From Candidatus Omnitrophota bacterium (GTDB lineage Bacteria > Omnitrophota > Gorgyraeia > Gygaellales > Profunditerraquicolaceae): DNA of 37,122 nt. The DNA lies in the NCBI GenBank assembly GCA_029571225.1, contig JAKPTF010000047.1:1-37122 (forward strand). Direction: 5' to 3'. The notes under the pieces are model-generated. The model saw only the letters and a list, made by a program, of their open reading frames with translations. It was not told the DNA's origin and did no database searches. Of this stretch, positions 1 to 7,531 are shown piece by piece. Numbering within the stretch: the first letter of the stretch is position 1; each line of letters starts with the position of its first letter. Both the position numbers and the translations under genes were made by a program.

Positions 1-1
1 A

Positions 2-418
2 TCCATGCGCTGCGATTGCGGCAGGCAGCTGCGCCGAGCCATGCAGATGATCGAAAAGGAGCGTAAAGGCGTGATACTGTACATGAGCCAGGAAGGAAGG
101 GGTATCGGCCTTGAAGCGAAGATAAAGGCCTACCATCTGCAGGATAAAGGGCTCGATACCGTGGAGGCCAACAAGGTGCTCGGATTTAAACCTGACCTGC
201 GGGATTACGGCATAGGCGCACAGATACTTGCGGATCTCGGTATCCGGCAGATACGGCTGTTGACCAACAATCCCAGGAAAATCGTTGGGCTCGAGGGTCA
301 CGGCCTAATGGTAGTAGAACGCGTGCCACTGGAGATAGAGCCCAATCCCGCAAATATCGGATATTTGAGGACAAAGAAAGAGAAGATGGGCCATCATCTT
401 GATCTGAAGAGTTCATAA
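2..418 (+). CDS. ribA: GTP cyclohydrolase II (RibA, or C-terminal domain of RibBA), 5'-truncated
   Basis: This enzyme opens GTP to 2,5-diamino-6-ribosylamino-4(3H)-pyrimidinone 5'-phosphate, the first committed step of riboflavin synthesis. The window opens inside the gene: codon 1 here is the TCC at base 2, giving S-M-R-C-D-C-G, which holds two of the three zinc-binding cysteines of the family. The ATG at base 5 is therefore internal, not a start. Further family motifs are SQEGRGIGL, then [16 protein letters not shown], then [15 protein letters not shown]. The tail [15 protein letters not shown] is typical of the C-terminal half of bifunctional RibBA proteins, but the RibB half would lie upstream and cannot be seen. 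It is followed 21 bases later by ribH in the same operon. Confidence 0.95.
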   Translation, partial: SMRCDCGRQLRRAMQMIEKERKGVILYMSQEGRGIGLEAKIKAYHLQDKGLDTVEANKVLGFKPDLRDYGIGAQILADLGIRQIRLLTNNPRKIVGLEGHGLMVVERVPLEIEPNPANIGYLRTKKEKMGHHLDLKSS

Positions 419-439
419 CGATTAGAGAAGGAGGATTCT

Positions 440-907
440 GTGGCAAAAGTGATCGAAGGCAGTGTGGTTATCAAGGGGAAGAAATTCGGCATTATCGCAT
501 CGAGGTTCAACGATTTCATCACCAAACAGCTCGTTGCCGGCTGTTCGGATACGCTGGTCAGGCACGGAGCCAAGGAGGACGATCTGACAATCGCCTGGGT
601 GCCCGGCGCGTTTGAGATCCCGGCGATCGCGTCGAAAATGGCAGGATCGAAGAAATACGACGCGGTCATCTGCCTGGGGACGATCATCAGGGGAGCGACC
701 CCGCATTTCGATTTTGTCGCCTCCGAGGCGGCCAAAGGCATTGCCAGGGCAGGCCAGGATTCCGGGATTCCGGTCATATTCGGCATCATAACCGCCGATA
801 CAATCGAGCAGGCGATCGAGCGCGCCGGCACGAAGGACGGGAATAAAGGCAGGGACGCGGCTGTTTCTGCCATCGAAATGGTCAACCTTATGGACCAGCT
901 GAAATGA
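440..907 (+). CDS. ribH: 6,7-dimethyl-8-ribityllumazine synthase
   Basis: Lumazine synthase condenses 5-amino-6-ribitylaminouracil with 3,4-dihydroxy-2-butanone 4-phosphate to give the direct precursor of riboflavin. The 155-residue protein is the usual family length. It shows the N-terminal substrate-binding strand ([11 protein letters not shown]), the WVPGAFEIP motif, the [14 protein letters not shown] segment that carries the catalytic histidine, and PVIFGIIT near the C-terminus. The start is a GTG at 440, supported by a strong AAGGAGG ribosome binding site at 428-434 with a 5-base spacer. Second gene of the riboflavin operon, between ribA/ribBA and nusB. Confidence 0.97.
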   Translation: MAKVIEGSVVIKGKKFGIIASRFNDFITKQLVAGCSDTLVRHGAKEDDLTIAWVPGAFEIPAIASKMAGSKKYDAVICLGTIIRGATPHFDFVASEAAKGIARAGQDSGIPVIFGIITADTIEQAIERAGTKDGNKGRDAAVSAIEMVNLMDQLK

Positions 908-922
908 GATTCCCGGGGATAT

Positions 923-1333
923 ATGAGAAAACGCAGCCTTGCGCGAGAATTCGCGTTACAGATCCTTTATGAGATCGATATCACCGGCGATGACCACAAG
1001 ACGGTCCTTGCCACGTTCTGGCATCTCGTCGAAGAGGACGTTAGCGACGAGGTAAAACAGTTCGCCGCGGATCTTGTCGAGACAGTCGTTAAGCACCGCA
1101 GCGATATCGACGCGAAGATATCCATGTATGCCACGAACTGGGAGCTGGACCGCATGGCAGTGGTTGACCGCAATGTGCTGCGGCTGGGCGGCTGTGAACT
1201 GCTGTACCGGAACGATATCCCCCCGAAGGTATCCATCAACGAAGCGGTGGATCTGGCAAAAAAGTTTTCCGGCCTCCAATCTGGGAAATTCGTAAACGGC
1301 ATCCTCGATAAACTGAAAGCGGAACGTTCATAA
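923..1333 (+). CDS. nusB: Transcription antitermination factor NusB
   Basis: NusB binds boxA RNA together with ribosomal protein S10 and takes part in antitermination on rRNA operons. The 136-residue protein has the expected all-helical sequence: the basic N-terminus RKRSLAREFALQILYEID, the central DRNVLRLGGCELLY segment, and the conserved SINEAVDLAKKFSG followed by KFVNGILDKL. The linkage ribH-nusB is widespread in bacteria and strengthens the call. The stop TAA at 1331-1333 abuts the next ATG with no gap, suggesting translational coupling. Confidence 0.96.
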   Translation: MRKRSLAREFALQILYEIDITGDDHKTVLATFWHLVEEDVSDEVKQFAADLVETVVKHRSDIDAKISMYATNWELDRMAVVDRNVLRLGGCELLYRNDIPPKVSINEAVDLAKKFSGLQSGKFVNGILDKLKAERS

Positions 1334-2155
1334 ATGAGATCCGCAGACCTGCATCTTCATACCTTGTTCTCGGACGGCACCGACGCGCCCGATGAGCTCG
1401 TCAAGAAAGCGGCCAAGGCCGGGCTGGATGCCATCGCTGTGACCGATCACGATTCGGTCGAGGCAGTCCCAGCGGCCATAGACGCCGGCATCCTGCACGG
1501 AGTCGAGGTTATACCCGGCATAGAGTTAACCGCCGAATACGAGGGATTGGAAATCCACATCCTCGGTTATTTCCTCGACTACCGCAACTCCGTGCTGCAT
1601 GAGAAGCTGAGATTCCTTGAGAAGGCGCGGATAGAACGCATCCACGCGATGGTGGCAAAATTAAACGGCATGGGGGTGAAGATCGACGCGGACAAGATCT
1701 TTGCTTTGAGCGGCAAGGGTATTGTCGGCAGGCTGCACGTCGCGCGCGTCATGATGAGCGAAGGCATTATCGGTTCCATCTGGGAGGCGTTCTCCAAATA
1801 CATCGGCAACAACGGCCCGGCGTACGTGCTTGGCTTCAAGTTCTCTCCCCAGGATGCGGTCAGGCTGATAAGGGGCGCAGGAGGGATCCCTGTGCTTGCG
1901 CATCCGTACGCGCTCAGGCGCGACGACCTGATCCCGAGGCTGGTGCATTGCGGCATAAGGGGCCTTGAGGTGTATTATCCGGAACATACCAGTACCATGA
2001 GGAACAAATACATCAGGATCTGCCGGGAACACAAGCTATTGATGGCCGGAGGGTCGGATTATCACGGCAGGGCTAAGCCCGAAGTGGCGCTTGGGGCGTT
2101 CAAGGTTCCGTATGATCTGGTAGAATCCCTGCGCGAAGAAAGAAACAGATATTGA
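1334..2155 (+). CDS. PHP-domain phosphoesterase (TrpH/YciV-like)
   Basis: A 273-residue polymerase-and-histidinol-phosphatase family metal-dependent phosphoesterase. Visible metal-ligand motifs are DLHLHTLFSDGT at the N-terminus, VTDHDSV near residues 35-40, GIELTAEYEG followed by IHILGYF, AHPYALRRDD, and the C-terminal GGSDYHG. The family includes 3',5'-nucleotide bisphosphatases and RNA 5'-end exonucleases (TrpH/RNase AM) and, more distantly, histidinol phosphatases, so the substrate cannot be read from sequence. The gene begins directly after the nusB stop and ends just before ribD, so it is embedded in the riboflavin operon. That position makes a role as the aminouracil-phosphate phosphatase conceivable, but this is speculation. 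Confidence 0.9.
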   Translation: MRSADLHLHTLFSDGTDAPDELVKKAAKAGLDAIAVTDHDSVEAVPAAIDAGILHGVEVIPGIELTAEYEGLEIHILGYFLDYRNSVLHEKLRFLEKARIERIHAMVAKLNGMGVKIDADKIFALSGKGIVGRLHVARVMMSEGIIGSIWEAFSKYIGNNGPAYVLGFKFSPQDAVRLIRGAGGIPVLAHPYALRRDDLIPRLVHCGIRGLEVYYPEHTSTMRNKYIRICREHKLLMAGGSDYHGRAKPEVALGAFKVPYDLVESLREERNRY

Positions 2156-2156
2156 T

Positions 2157-3251
2157 ATGAAAAAAGACCATATTTTCTATATGGAATACGCAATGCGCCT
2201 GGCGCTCAAGGCCAAAGGTATGACATCGCCCAATCCGCTGGTCGGAGCCGTTGTCGTCAGGAACGGCCGTGTTATCGGGCAGGGTTTTCACGCGAAATGC
2301 GGCATGGACCATGCCGAGGTGGTCGCCCTCGATGAAGCAGGGCACGATGCGAAAGGCGCTACGCTGTACGTGACGCTTGAGCCGTGCGCCCATTTCGGCA
2401 GGACGCCTCCTTGCGTTGACCGCATTATCCAGAGCGGGATCAAACGGGTCATCATCGGCATGATCGATCCGAATCCCGTCAACAACGGTAAAGGAATCCA
2501 GATCCTGCGCAACCACAATATCGCGGTTGAAGTCGGTTTCTGCGAGCAGAAGCTTAAAGAGATCAACGAGGCCTTCATAAAGTATGTCACGCAGAGGATG
2601 CCGCTGGTGACCGTCAAAATCGCCGAGTCGCTGGACGGCAGGATTGCTACCCGGACCGGCGATTCACACTGGATCAGTTCTGACCGGTCCCGCACGTGGA
2701 GCCACCGTATGCGCGCCTCTTATGACGCGATCATGGTCGGAGTGAACACGGTTCTGCGGGACGACCCCAAACTCGACGCGTGGTATTCCGACAGGCATCC
2801 GGTCAAGGTCATTGTGGACAGCCAGCTTTCGACCCCACAGAACGCAAACATCTTCAGCGGCAAGGCAGGCGTTATTCTTGTCACGCTGCCGGTAGGGCCC
2901 GGGCAAACGACGGAGAACCGCTCTATCCTTGGCAAAAAAGCCAGGATTCTCGAGGTCAAGGGCAAGAAGGGGCAGATCAACCTGAAGGATATGCTCAAGA
3001 AGCTTGCCCGCCAGGGTATTTCCAACCTTCTTGTTGAGGGCGGGGGCACGCTCATAGGCTCGTTGTTTGATGAAGGCCTTGTTGACAAGGTAATGTTCTT
3101 CATAAGCCCGCAGATTATCGGAGGCAAGGATGCGATCGGCGCAGTCATGGGCCATGGGATCGCGCGGCTAGATTCGGCTTTCCATCTGAAGAATTTGACA
3201 ATACGGCGCTTCGGCGAAGATATTCTCGTAAAAGGTGATATCAGGAAGTAA
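2157..3251 (+). CDS. ribD: Bifunctional pyrimidine deaminase/reductase RibD
   Basis: RibD deaminates the GTP cyclohydrolase II product and then reduces its ribosyl side chain. The N-terminal cytidine-deaminase-like domain (about residues 1-145) carries the zinc site: H52-A-E54, C77 in TLEPCAHFG, and C86 in TPPC. The C-terminal reductase domain (about 150-364) begins at VTVKIAESLDGRIATRTGDS and includes HRMRASYDAIMVGVNTVLRDDP and NLLVEGGGTLIGSLFDEGLVDK. The length of 364 is normal for the fused enzyme. It starts one base after the PHP gene stop and ends 42 bases before ribE. Confidence 0.97.
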   Translation: MKKDHIFYMEYAMRLALKAKGMTSPNPLVGAVVVRNGRVIGQGFHAKCGMDHAEVVALDEAGHDAKGATLYVTLEPCAHFGRTPPCVDRIIQSGIKRVIIGMIDPNPVNNGKGIQILRNHNIAVEVGFCEQKLKEINEAFIKYVTQRMPLVTVKIAESLDGRIATRTGDSHWISSDRSRTWSHRMRASYDAIMVGVNTVLRDDPKLDAWYSDRHPVKVIVDSQLSTPQNANIFSGKAGVILVTLPVGPGQTTENRSILGKKARILEVKGKKGQINLKDMLKKLARQGISNLLVEGGGTLIGSLFDEGLVDKVMFFISPQIIGGKDAIGAVMGHGIARLDSAFHLKNLTIRRFGEDILVKGDIRK

Positions 3252-3293
3252 ACCCATGCCGTACTTTGTATTCCATAAGTCGTGCCCTAATTT

Positions 3294-3869
3294 ATGTTTA
3301 CAGGGATAGTGGAAGAGTTGGGAACAGTAAGGAGCTTCGCTAAGCGGGGCGCGGTTCATCAACTGGCTGTGGACTGCCGTAAGGTCATTGAAGGCACTTC
3401 CATCGGCGACAGCATCGCTGTCAACGGCGTTTGCCTGACGGTCGTTGAGGTTGGCGCTGCCAGTCTTGTTTTTGAGGTTATGGCAGAGACTGCCAGGGTT
3501 ACCGGCATCGGGGCGCTGCGGATGTCCGAAAAGGTCAACCTCGAGCGTAGCCTTAAGCTCGGGGACAGGGTGTCCGGTCATTTTGTCCTGGGCCATGTCG
3601 ATTGCGTAGGAGTCATCAGGTCGAAAAAAATTGCCAGGGGCAATTTTGTTTTTGATATAGCGATACCTCAGGAATTTTTTAAATGGATCATTTTGAAGGG
3701 CTCCATAGCGGTTGACGGCATAAGCCTGACTATATCCGGCCGCAGGTCGGACACGTTCGCGGTGTATATAATCCCGCACACGCTGAAGAATACGACCCTT
3801 GGATTCAAGGGGCCTTCGGACAAAGTTAATATAGAGATCGATATGCTTGCGAAGAAAGACCGGATTTAA
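3294..3869 (+). CDS. ribE: Riboflavin synthase alpha subunit
   Basis: Riboflavin synthase dismutates two molecules of 6,7-dimethyl-8-ribityllumazine to riboflavin. The protein shows the internal duplication of the family: the first lumazine-binding repeat runs from MFTGIVEELG through AVNGVCLTVVEV, and the second from GHFVLGHVDCVG through AVDGISLTISG. The N-terminus MFTGI fixes the start at the ATG at 3294. At 191 residues it is slightly short for the family but both repeats are complete. No Shine-Dalgarno sequence is evident in the 42 bases after ribD. It is the last gene of the riboflavin operon; a tRNA promoter starts 13 bases after its stop codon. Confidence 0.95.
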   Translation: MFTGIVEELGTVRSFAKRGAVHQLAVDCRKVIEGTSIGDSIAVNGVCLTVVEVGAASLVFEVMAETARVTGIGALRMSEKVNLERSLKLGDRVSGHFVLGHVDCVGVIRSKKIARGNFVFDIAIPQEFFKWIILKGSIAVDGISLTISGRRSDTFAVYIIPHTLKNTTLGFKGPSDKVNIEIDMLAKKDRI

Positions 3870-3881
3870 GCTGTTTTTCTT

Positions 3882-3910
3882 TTGCCAAGTTTTCGTATTT
3901 TTGTTATACT
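3882..3910 (+). promoter_or_regulatory. Sigma70-type promoter for tRNA-Pro (and probably the downstream operon)
   Basis: A -35 box TTGCCA (3882-3887) and a -10 box TATACT (3905-3910) are separated by exactly 17 bases. The expected transcription start is near 3917, about 16 bases ahead of the tRNA 5' end at 3933. The spacer is AT-rich, unlike flanking coding DNA. This is the only clear promoter I see before the roughly 8.5 kb string of genes from acyP to ribF. Confidence 0.75.
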
Positions 3911-3932
3911 GATTCCCACAATCATCTTCTTT

Positions 3933-4006
3933 CGGGGCGTGGCTCAGCTTGGTAGAGCGCTTGGTTCGGGACCAAGAGGTCACAGGTTCAAGTCCTGTCG
4001 CCCCGA
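3933..4006 (+). tRNA. tRNA-Pro (anticodon CGG)
   Basis: A full 74-base cloverleaf can be drawn by hand. The acceptor stem CGGGGCG pairs with CGCCCCG. The D arm is GCTC / AGCTTGGTA / GAGC. The anticodon stem CTTGG / CCAAG encloses the loop TTCGGGA, which gives anticodon CGG (codon CCG, proline). The T arm is ACAGG / TTCAAGT / CCTGT. The discriminator base is A at 4006, and the following CAT shows that the CCA tail is not encoded and must be added after transcription. A CCA-adding-family gene lies downstream in the same direction (9032-10360). The acyP start codon is only 10 bases past the tRNA 3' end. Confidence 0.96.
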
Positions 4007-4016
4007 CATCTTCCCC

Positions 4017-4289
4017 ATGGACCAGCGGGTGCACGCGATATTCACCGGAACGGTGCAGGGCGTCGGTTTCCGGTATACTGCCGAACGGATCGCACAGGCA
4101 ACGGGCGTCCGCGGGTGGGTCAAGAATCTGCGTAACGGCGGCGTCGAGATCGTCGCGGAAGCGCCGCAGGAGGCCCTCTCGCAGTTCCTGGACCAGTTGA
4201 AAGACCGGTTTGCCGGATATATCAAGTCAGTTGATGTGGCCGGCGAGCCTGCGACCGGCGAATTCAGGGATTTCAGCATAACCTACTGA
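4017..4289 (+). CDS. acyP: Acylphosphatase
   Basis: Acylphosphatase hydrolyses carboxyl-phosphate bonds such as those of acetyl phosphate or carbamoyl phosphate. The 90-residue protein has the two catalytic residues of the family in context: R19 in GTVQGVGFRY and N37 in GWVKNLRNGGVEI. The ORF track begins at 3882 and reads through the tRNA gene (VAQLGRALGSGPRGH is translated tRNA); the genuine start is the ATG at 4017, residue 46 of that ORF. No Shine-Dalgarno fits between the tRNA end and the ATG. The stop TGA overlaps the next ATG by one base. Confidence 0.93.
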   Translation: MDQRVHAIFTGTVQGVGFRYTAERIAQATGVRGWVKNLRNGGVEIVAEAPQEALSQFLDQLKDRFAGYIKSVDVAGEPATGEFRDFSITY

Positions 4290-5017
4290 TGCGTTACGCT
4301 ATTTTCTCCGATATCCATGGTAACCTCGAGGCGCTGGAGGCGGTGCTGAAGGCGGCGCGTTCGGAGCGCATCGACGCGTACCTGTGCGCCGGCGATATCG
4401 TCGGCTACGGCGCGAATCCCAACGAATGCATTGAACAGGTGCGTTCTGTGAATGCCGTCACGGTAGCCGGCAATCATGACTGTGCGTCAGTCGGGCTGTT
4501 CGGCGCCCAGGATTTCAATCCGGAGGCTCAGGCGGCTATCGAGTGGACCCGCCAACATCTTTCGGAGGCATCCCGGGCATACCTTTCCTCATTGCCGCTG
4601 GTCCGGGAGATGCCGGAGCTGACGCTTGTTCACGGTTCGCTCGATGAGCCCCGGGATTTCAACTATCTGGTAAATGTCTACGGCTGCGCGGCTACGTTCG
4701 ACCTTCTTAAGACCCCTTTGTGTTTTATAGGCCATACTCACGTCCCGGTTATCTTTATCGAGGATTACGCCGGTACATTCCATTATCTCGACACGCCTGA
4801 TATCGTCCTGGATCCGCGCAACAAATACATCGTCAATGCGGGCAGTGTGGGACAGCCCCGCGACAGCATCGTGCAGGCCGCATACTGCATTTTTGATTCG
4901 TCCTCCAGGAGCATCTGTATCAGGCGCGTCAAATATGAAGTATTCAGGGCGCGTCAGAAGATCGTCGAAGCCGGACTGCCTCAGTTCCTGGGCGACAGGC
5001 TGTTGACGGGCAATTGA
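4289..5017 (+). CDS. Calcineurin-like metallophosphoesterase (YfcE/MJ0936-type)
   Basis: A 242-residue phosphoesterase with the complete dimetal motif set: D8 and H10 in FSDIHGNLEAL, D36 in LCAGDIVGYG, N62-H63 in AGNHD, then LVHGSL and the C-terminal GHTHVP. Members of this family hydrolyse small phosphodiesters or phosphomonoesters or dinucleoside polyphosphates; the substrate cannot be assigned here. It overlaps acyP by one base and is followed one base later by ligA, so all three are probably co-translated or at least co-transcribed. Confidence 0.93.
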   Translation: MRYAIFSDIHGNLEALEAVLKAARSERIDAYLCAGDIVGYGANPNECIEQVRSVNAVTVAGNHDCASVGLFGAQDFNPEAQAAIEWTRQHLSEASRAYLSSLPLVREMPELTLVHGSLDEPRDFNYLVNVYGCAATFDLLKTPLCFIGHTHVPVIFIEDYAGTFHYLDTPDIVLDPRNKYIVNAGSVGQPRDSIVQAAYCIFDSSSRSICIRRVKYEVFRARQKIVEAGLPQFLGDRLLTGN

Positions 5018-5018
5018 T

Positions 5019-7016
5019 ATGAGTGGGCAGATCGCCAGACAAATCGAAGAATTGCGCAACCAGCTGCGGGAGCATGATTACCTGTATTACGTGCTCAGCC
5101 AGCCGAAGATATCCGATAAAGAATACGATGATCTTTTGCGCAGGCTGTTAGAGCTTGAGAACCGCTATCCACAATATCGGACCGACGATTCCCCTACGGT
5201 CAGGGTTAGCGGCGGGATCCTGGAAGGGTTTAAGACAGTCGAACACCGGCAGAAGATGCTGTCTCTGGACAATACGTATTCGTTCGACGAACTTCGCGAC
5301 TGGGAGAGCCGCGTGCGCAAGGTGTCGGGCGCAGGGGAAGTTGAATATGTCGTTGAGCCGAAGATCGACGGCCTGAGCGCGAATTTGGGCTATCGCGACG
5401 GAAAACTGGAGGTCGGCGCAACGCGCGGCGACGGTGAAAAGGGCGAGGATGTCACCTTGAACGTCAAGAAAATAAGGCCCATACCACTGGTTCTTAGGGG
5501 CAGGGATGTGCCTGCCTATATCGAGATCCGCGGAGAAGTGTATATGGAGCGGGATGATTTCGAACGGTTGAACAGGCAGAGGCAAAAGCAGGGAGAAGTG
5601 CTTTTCGCGAATCCCCGCAATGCGGCCAGCGGCTCATTAAAACTTTTAGATTCAGCGCTTGTGGCCCAACGGAATCTGAATTTTTTCGCCCATTCCCTCG
5701 GCTATCATGAAGGCGTGGATATCAAAAGCCAGTGGGACTATCTCCAGCGGCTGCGAGGCTGGGGCGTCAGGGTGAATCCTCTGTCCAGGGTGTGCAGGGA
5801 TATTAAGGCGGTTATAGACTATTGCGCCTCGATCCAGGAAAGACGGGATACGCTGACGTATGAGATAGACGGTATGGTGGTGAAGGTCAACGATATGCGC
5901 CGCCAGCAGGCGCTCGGCTCCACGGCCAAGAGTCCGCGCTGGGCCGTGGCCTATAAGTTTCCTGCGCGTCAGGCTACGACGCAGGTCCTGAAGATCAGGT
6001 TGAACGTCGGCAGGACCGGCGTGATCACGCCTTCGGCTGAACTGAAGCCTGTAGAATGCAGCGGCGTGACCATCAAGGCCGCGACGCTGCACAACTTCGA
6101 CGAGATCGAGCGGCTTGGGGTCCGCGAAGGAGATCGCGTGCTGATCGAGCGGGCAGGGGACGTTATTCCAAAGATCGTAAAGGTGGTCGAACACGGAAGC
6201 GGCCGGGCGCCGCAGGTGCCCCGCACCTGCCCCGTATGTAAAGGCAGGGTCGTCAAAGAGAAGGAACAGGATGTGGCATGCCGCTGTATAAACCCGTCCT
6301 GCCCTGCCCAGCTTGCACGGGGGTTGTTGCATTTTGCCTCGCGGCAGGCGATGAATATCGAAGGGATGGGCGAGTCAGTGGTCGAGCAGATTGTTTCCCT
6401 GCATATGGTCAAAAGCATTGCGGGGGTTTTCGGGCTTACGTCGCAGGATCTTTCCCGGCTTGAGCTGTTCAAGGAAAAGAAGACCGGGAATCTTCTGTCT
6501 GCCATCGAAAAAAGCAAATCCGCGCCTCTTTCCAGGCTCATATACGGCCTTGGCATCCGTCACGTCGGCGAAAAAGCTGCGATGGTGCTGGCCAGAAGGT
6601 TCGGGACCCTGGGGGCGCTGGCCTCAGCCCGTACGCAGGACCTGGAATCCATCCCGGAGATCGGCCCTGTCATAGCCGGATCCATCGTCGATTTTTTTTC
6701 GCAGCCGCAGACCAGGGAGATCATCAGGGAACTGAAGCAGTACGGGGTGAACCTGTCCGAGGCCAGGGTCAAAACCCGCGTGAACGGGTTTACCGGTAAG
6801 AAGGTCGTCTTTACCGGAGAGTTGAGCGGGTTCACCAGGGCGCAGGCTGAAGAGCAGGTCCGCGCCTCAGGCGGATACGCAGTCTCAAACGTGAGTAAAG
6901 AGACCGATTATGTCGTCGCCGGGGAGCATCCAGGTTCAAAAGCGCAAAAGGCAAGGGATATGGGGATTACTATTATTGACGAAAAGCAATTCGTGCATAT
7001 GTTGGAGGGGGCATGA
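5019..7016 (+). CDS. ligA: NAD+-dependent DNA ligase LigA
   Basis: LigA seals nicks in replication and repair using NAD+. The 665-residue protein has the full bacterial architecture. An N-terminal Ia domain includes DYLYYVLSQPKISDKEYDDL. The adenylation domain carries the nucleotidyl lysine K115 in EPKIDGLSA, with further motifs TRGDGEKGEDVT and EIRGEVYM. An OB fold follows, then a four-cysteine zinc finger (CPVCKG and CRCINPSCPAQL), helix-hairpin-helix repeats around LIYGLGIRHVGEKAA, and a C-terminal BRCT domain starting near KKVVFTGELSGFTR. The stop overlaps the start of the next gene in an ATGA arrangement. Confidence 0.98.
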   Translation: MSGQIARQIEELRNQLREHDYLYYVLSQPKISDKEYDDLLRRLLELENRYPQYRTDDSPTVRVSGGILEGFKTVEHRQKMLSLDNTYSFDELRDWESRVRKVSGAGEVEYVVEPKIDGLSANLGYRDGKLEVGATRGDGEKGEDVTLNVKKIRPIPLVLRGRDVPAYIEIRGEVYMERDDFERLNRQRQKQGEVLFANPRNAASGSLKLLDSALVAQRNLNFFAHSLGYHEGVDIKSQWDYLQRLRGWGVRVNPLSRVCRDIKAVIDYCASIQERRDTLTYEIDGMVVKVNDMRRQQALGSTAKSPRWAVAYKFPARQATTQVLKIRLNVGRTGVITPSAELKPVECSGVTIKAATLHNFDEIERLGVREGDRVLIERAGDVIPKIVKVVEHGSGRAPQVPRTCPVCKGRVVKEKEQDVACRCINPSCPAQLARGLLHFASRQAMNIEGMGESVVEQIVSLHMVKSIAGVFGLTSQDLSRLELFKEKKTGNLLSAIEKSKSAPLSRLIYGLGIRHVGEKAAMVLARRFGTLGALASARTQDLESIPEIGPVIAGSIVDFFSQPQTREIIRELKQYGVNLSEARVKTRVNGFTGKKVVFTGELSGFTRAQAEEQVRASGGYAVSNVSKETDYVVAGEHPGSKAQKARDMGITIIDEKQFVHMLEGA

Positions 7017-7531
7017 CGGATATGATAGCGGCCGCGCGGCGCCGGATGGTTGCATGCATTGTGGTTGCCTGTATGACAGCGTGTTTGTGCAGCTGCGACG
7101 CGTTCGCGCGCAAGTTCACCCGTAAACCGAAAAAAGAGGCACGGCCGGCTGAACCGATGGTCCTGGAGCCTGCGGTATATGCCGACAGGGCTGCAGATAC
7201 GCACGATGCGTATCGCCGGTATTTTATGTATTGGGAGGGTTGGCATGCAGAGCTTATTGCCGCCCTTGCGGATGAGGCGCCGAGCATGCGCAGGAAGCTG
7301 GACTGTGTCCGCGAAGCAATCAGGAACCTTAATGAGATGCAGGGCCTGCTTTCCGGCAATGCCAGGGCAGAGGCGGATAAATACCTGTTGTCCATGAACG
7401 GCCTGAAGAACGATATTGAAAAGGATCTTTACGGCACGGACAGCTGGGCTGTGCGCAAAAAAGCTGAAGACCTTAAGCGTTTGATCAGCAGGACCCTGCA
7501 ATACGCTCTGGTCAAGGGCGATCTGCGATGA
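7013..7531 (+). CDS. Hypothetical lipoprotein, 172 aa, unrecognised family
   Basis: I do not recognise this family. The N-terminus has a basic stretch (RRR, residues 9-11), a hydrophobic core (MVACIVVACMTACL) and a lipobox-like L-C-S-C with C28 as the probable lipidated cysteine, so it should be processed by Lgt and LspA; lspA is in this window. Aspartate follows the cysteine, which in enterobacteria favours inner-membrane retention; whether that rule applies here is unknown. The mature part is charged and mainly helical, with a basic, lysine-rich linker (FTRKPKKEARP) and then helical segments. Five cysteines sit in or near the signal segment. It overlaps ligA and the following MBL gene by four bases each (ATGA both times), so it is tightly embedded in the operon. 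A start at M4 or M12 is possible. Confidence 0.75.
   Translation: MTDMIAAARRRMVACIVVACMTACLCSCDAFARKFTRKPKKEARPAEPMVLEPAVYADRAADTHDAYRRYFMYWEGWHAELIAALADEAPSMRRKLDCVREAIRNLNEMQGLLSGNARAEADKYLLSMNGLKNDIEKDLYGTDSWAVRKKAEDLKRLISRTLQYALVKGDLR

Noticed and set aside
1-440. FMN riboswitch expected with riboflavin genes
   Set aside because: The operon start is outside the window, and no RFN-type conserved blocks are visible in the gaps that are present.
3882-4016. Upstream extension of acyP in the ORF track
   Set aside because: It translates the tRNA promoter and the tRNA itself; the acylphosphatase domain starts at the ATG at 4017.
3168-4034. 288-aa reverse-strand ORF beginning MHPLVHGEDVGATGLEPVTSW
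   Set aside because: The N-terminal part is the antisense translation of the tRNA-Pro gene, a well-known spurious peptide, and the rest is the shadow of ribE.
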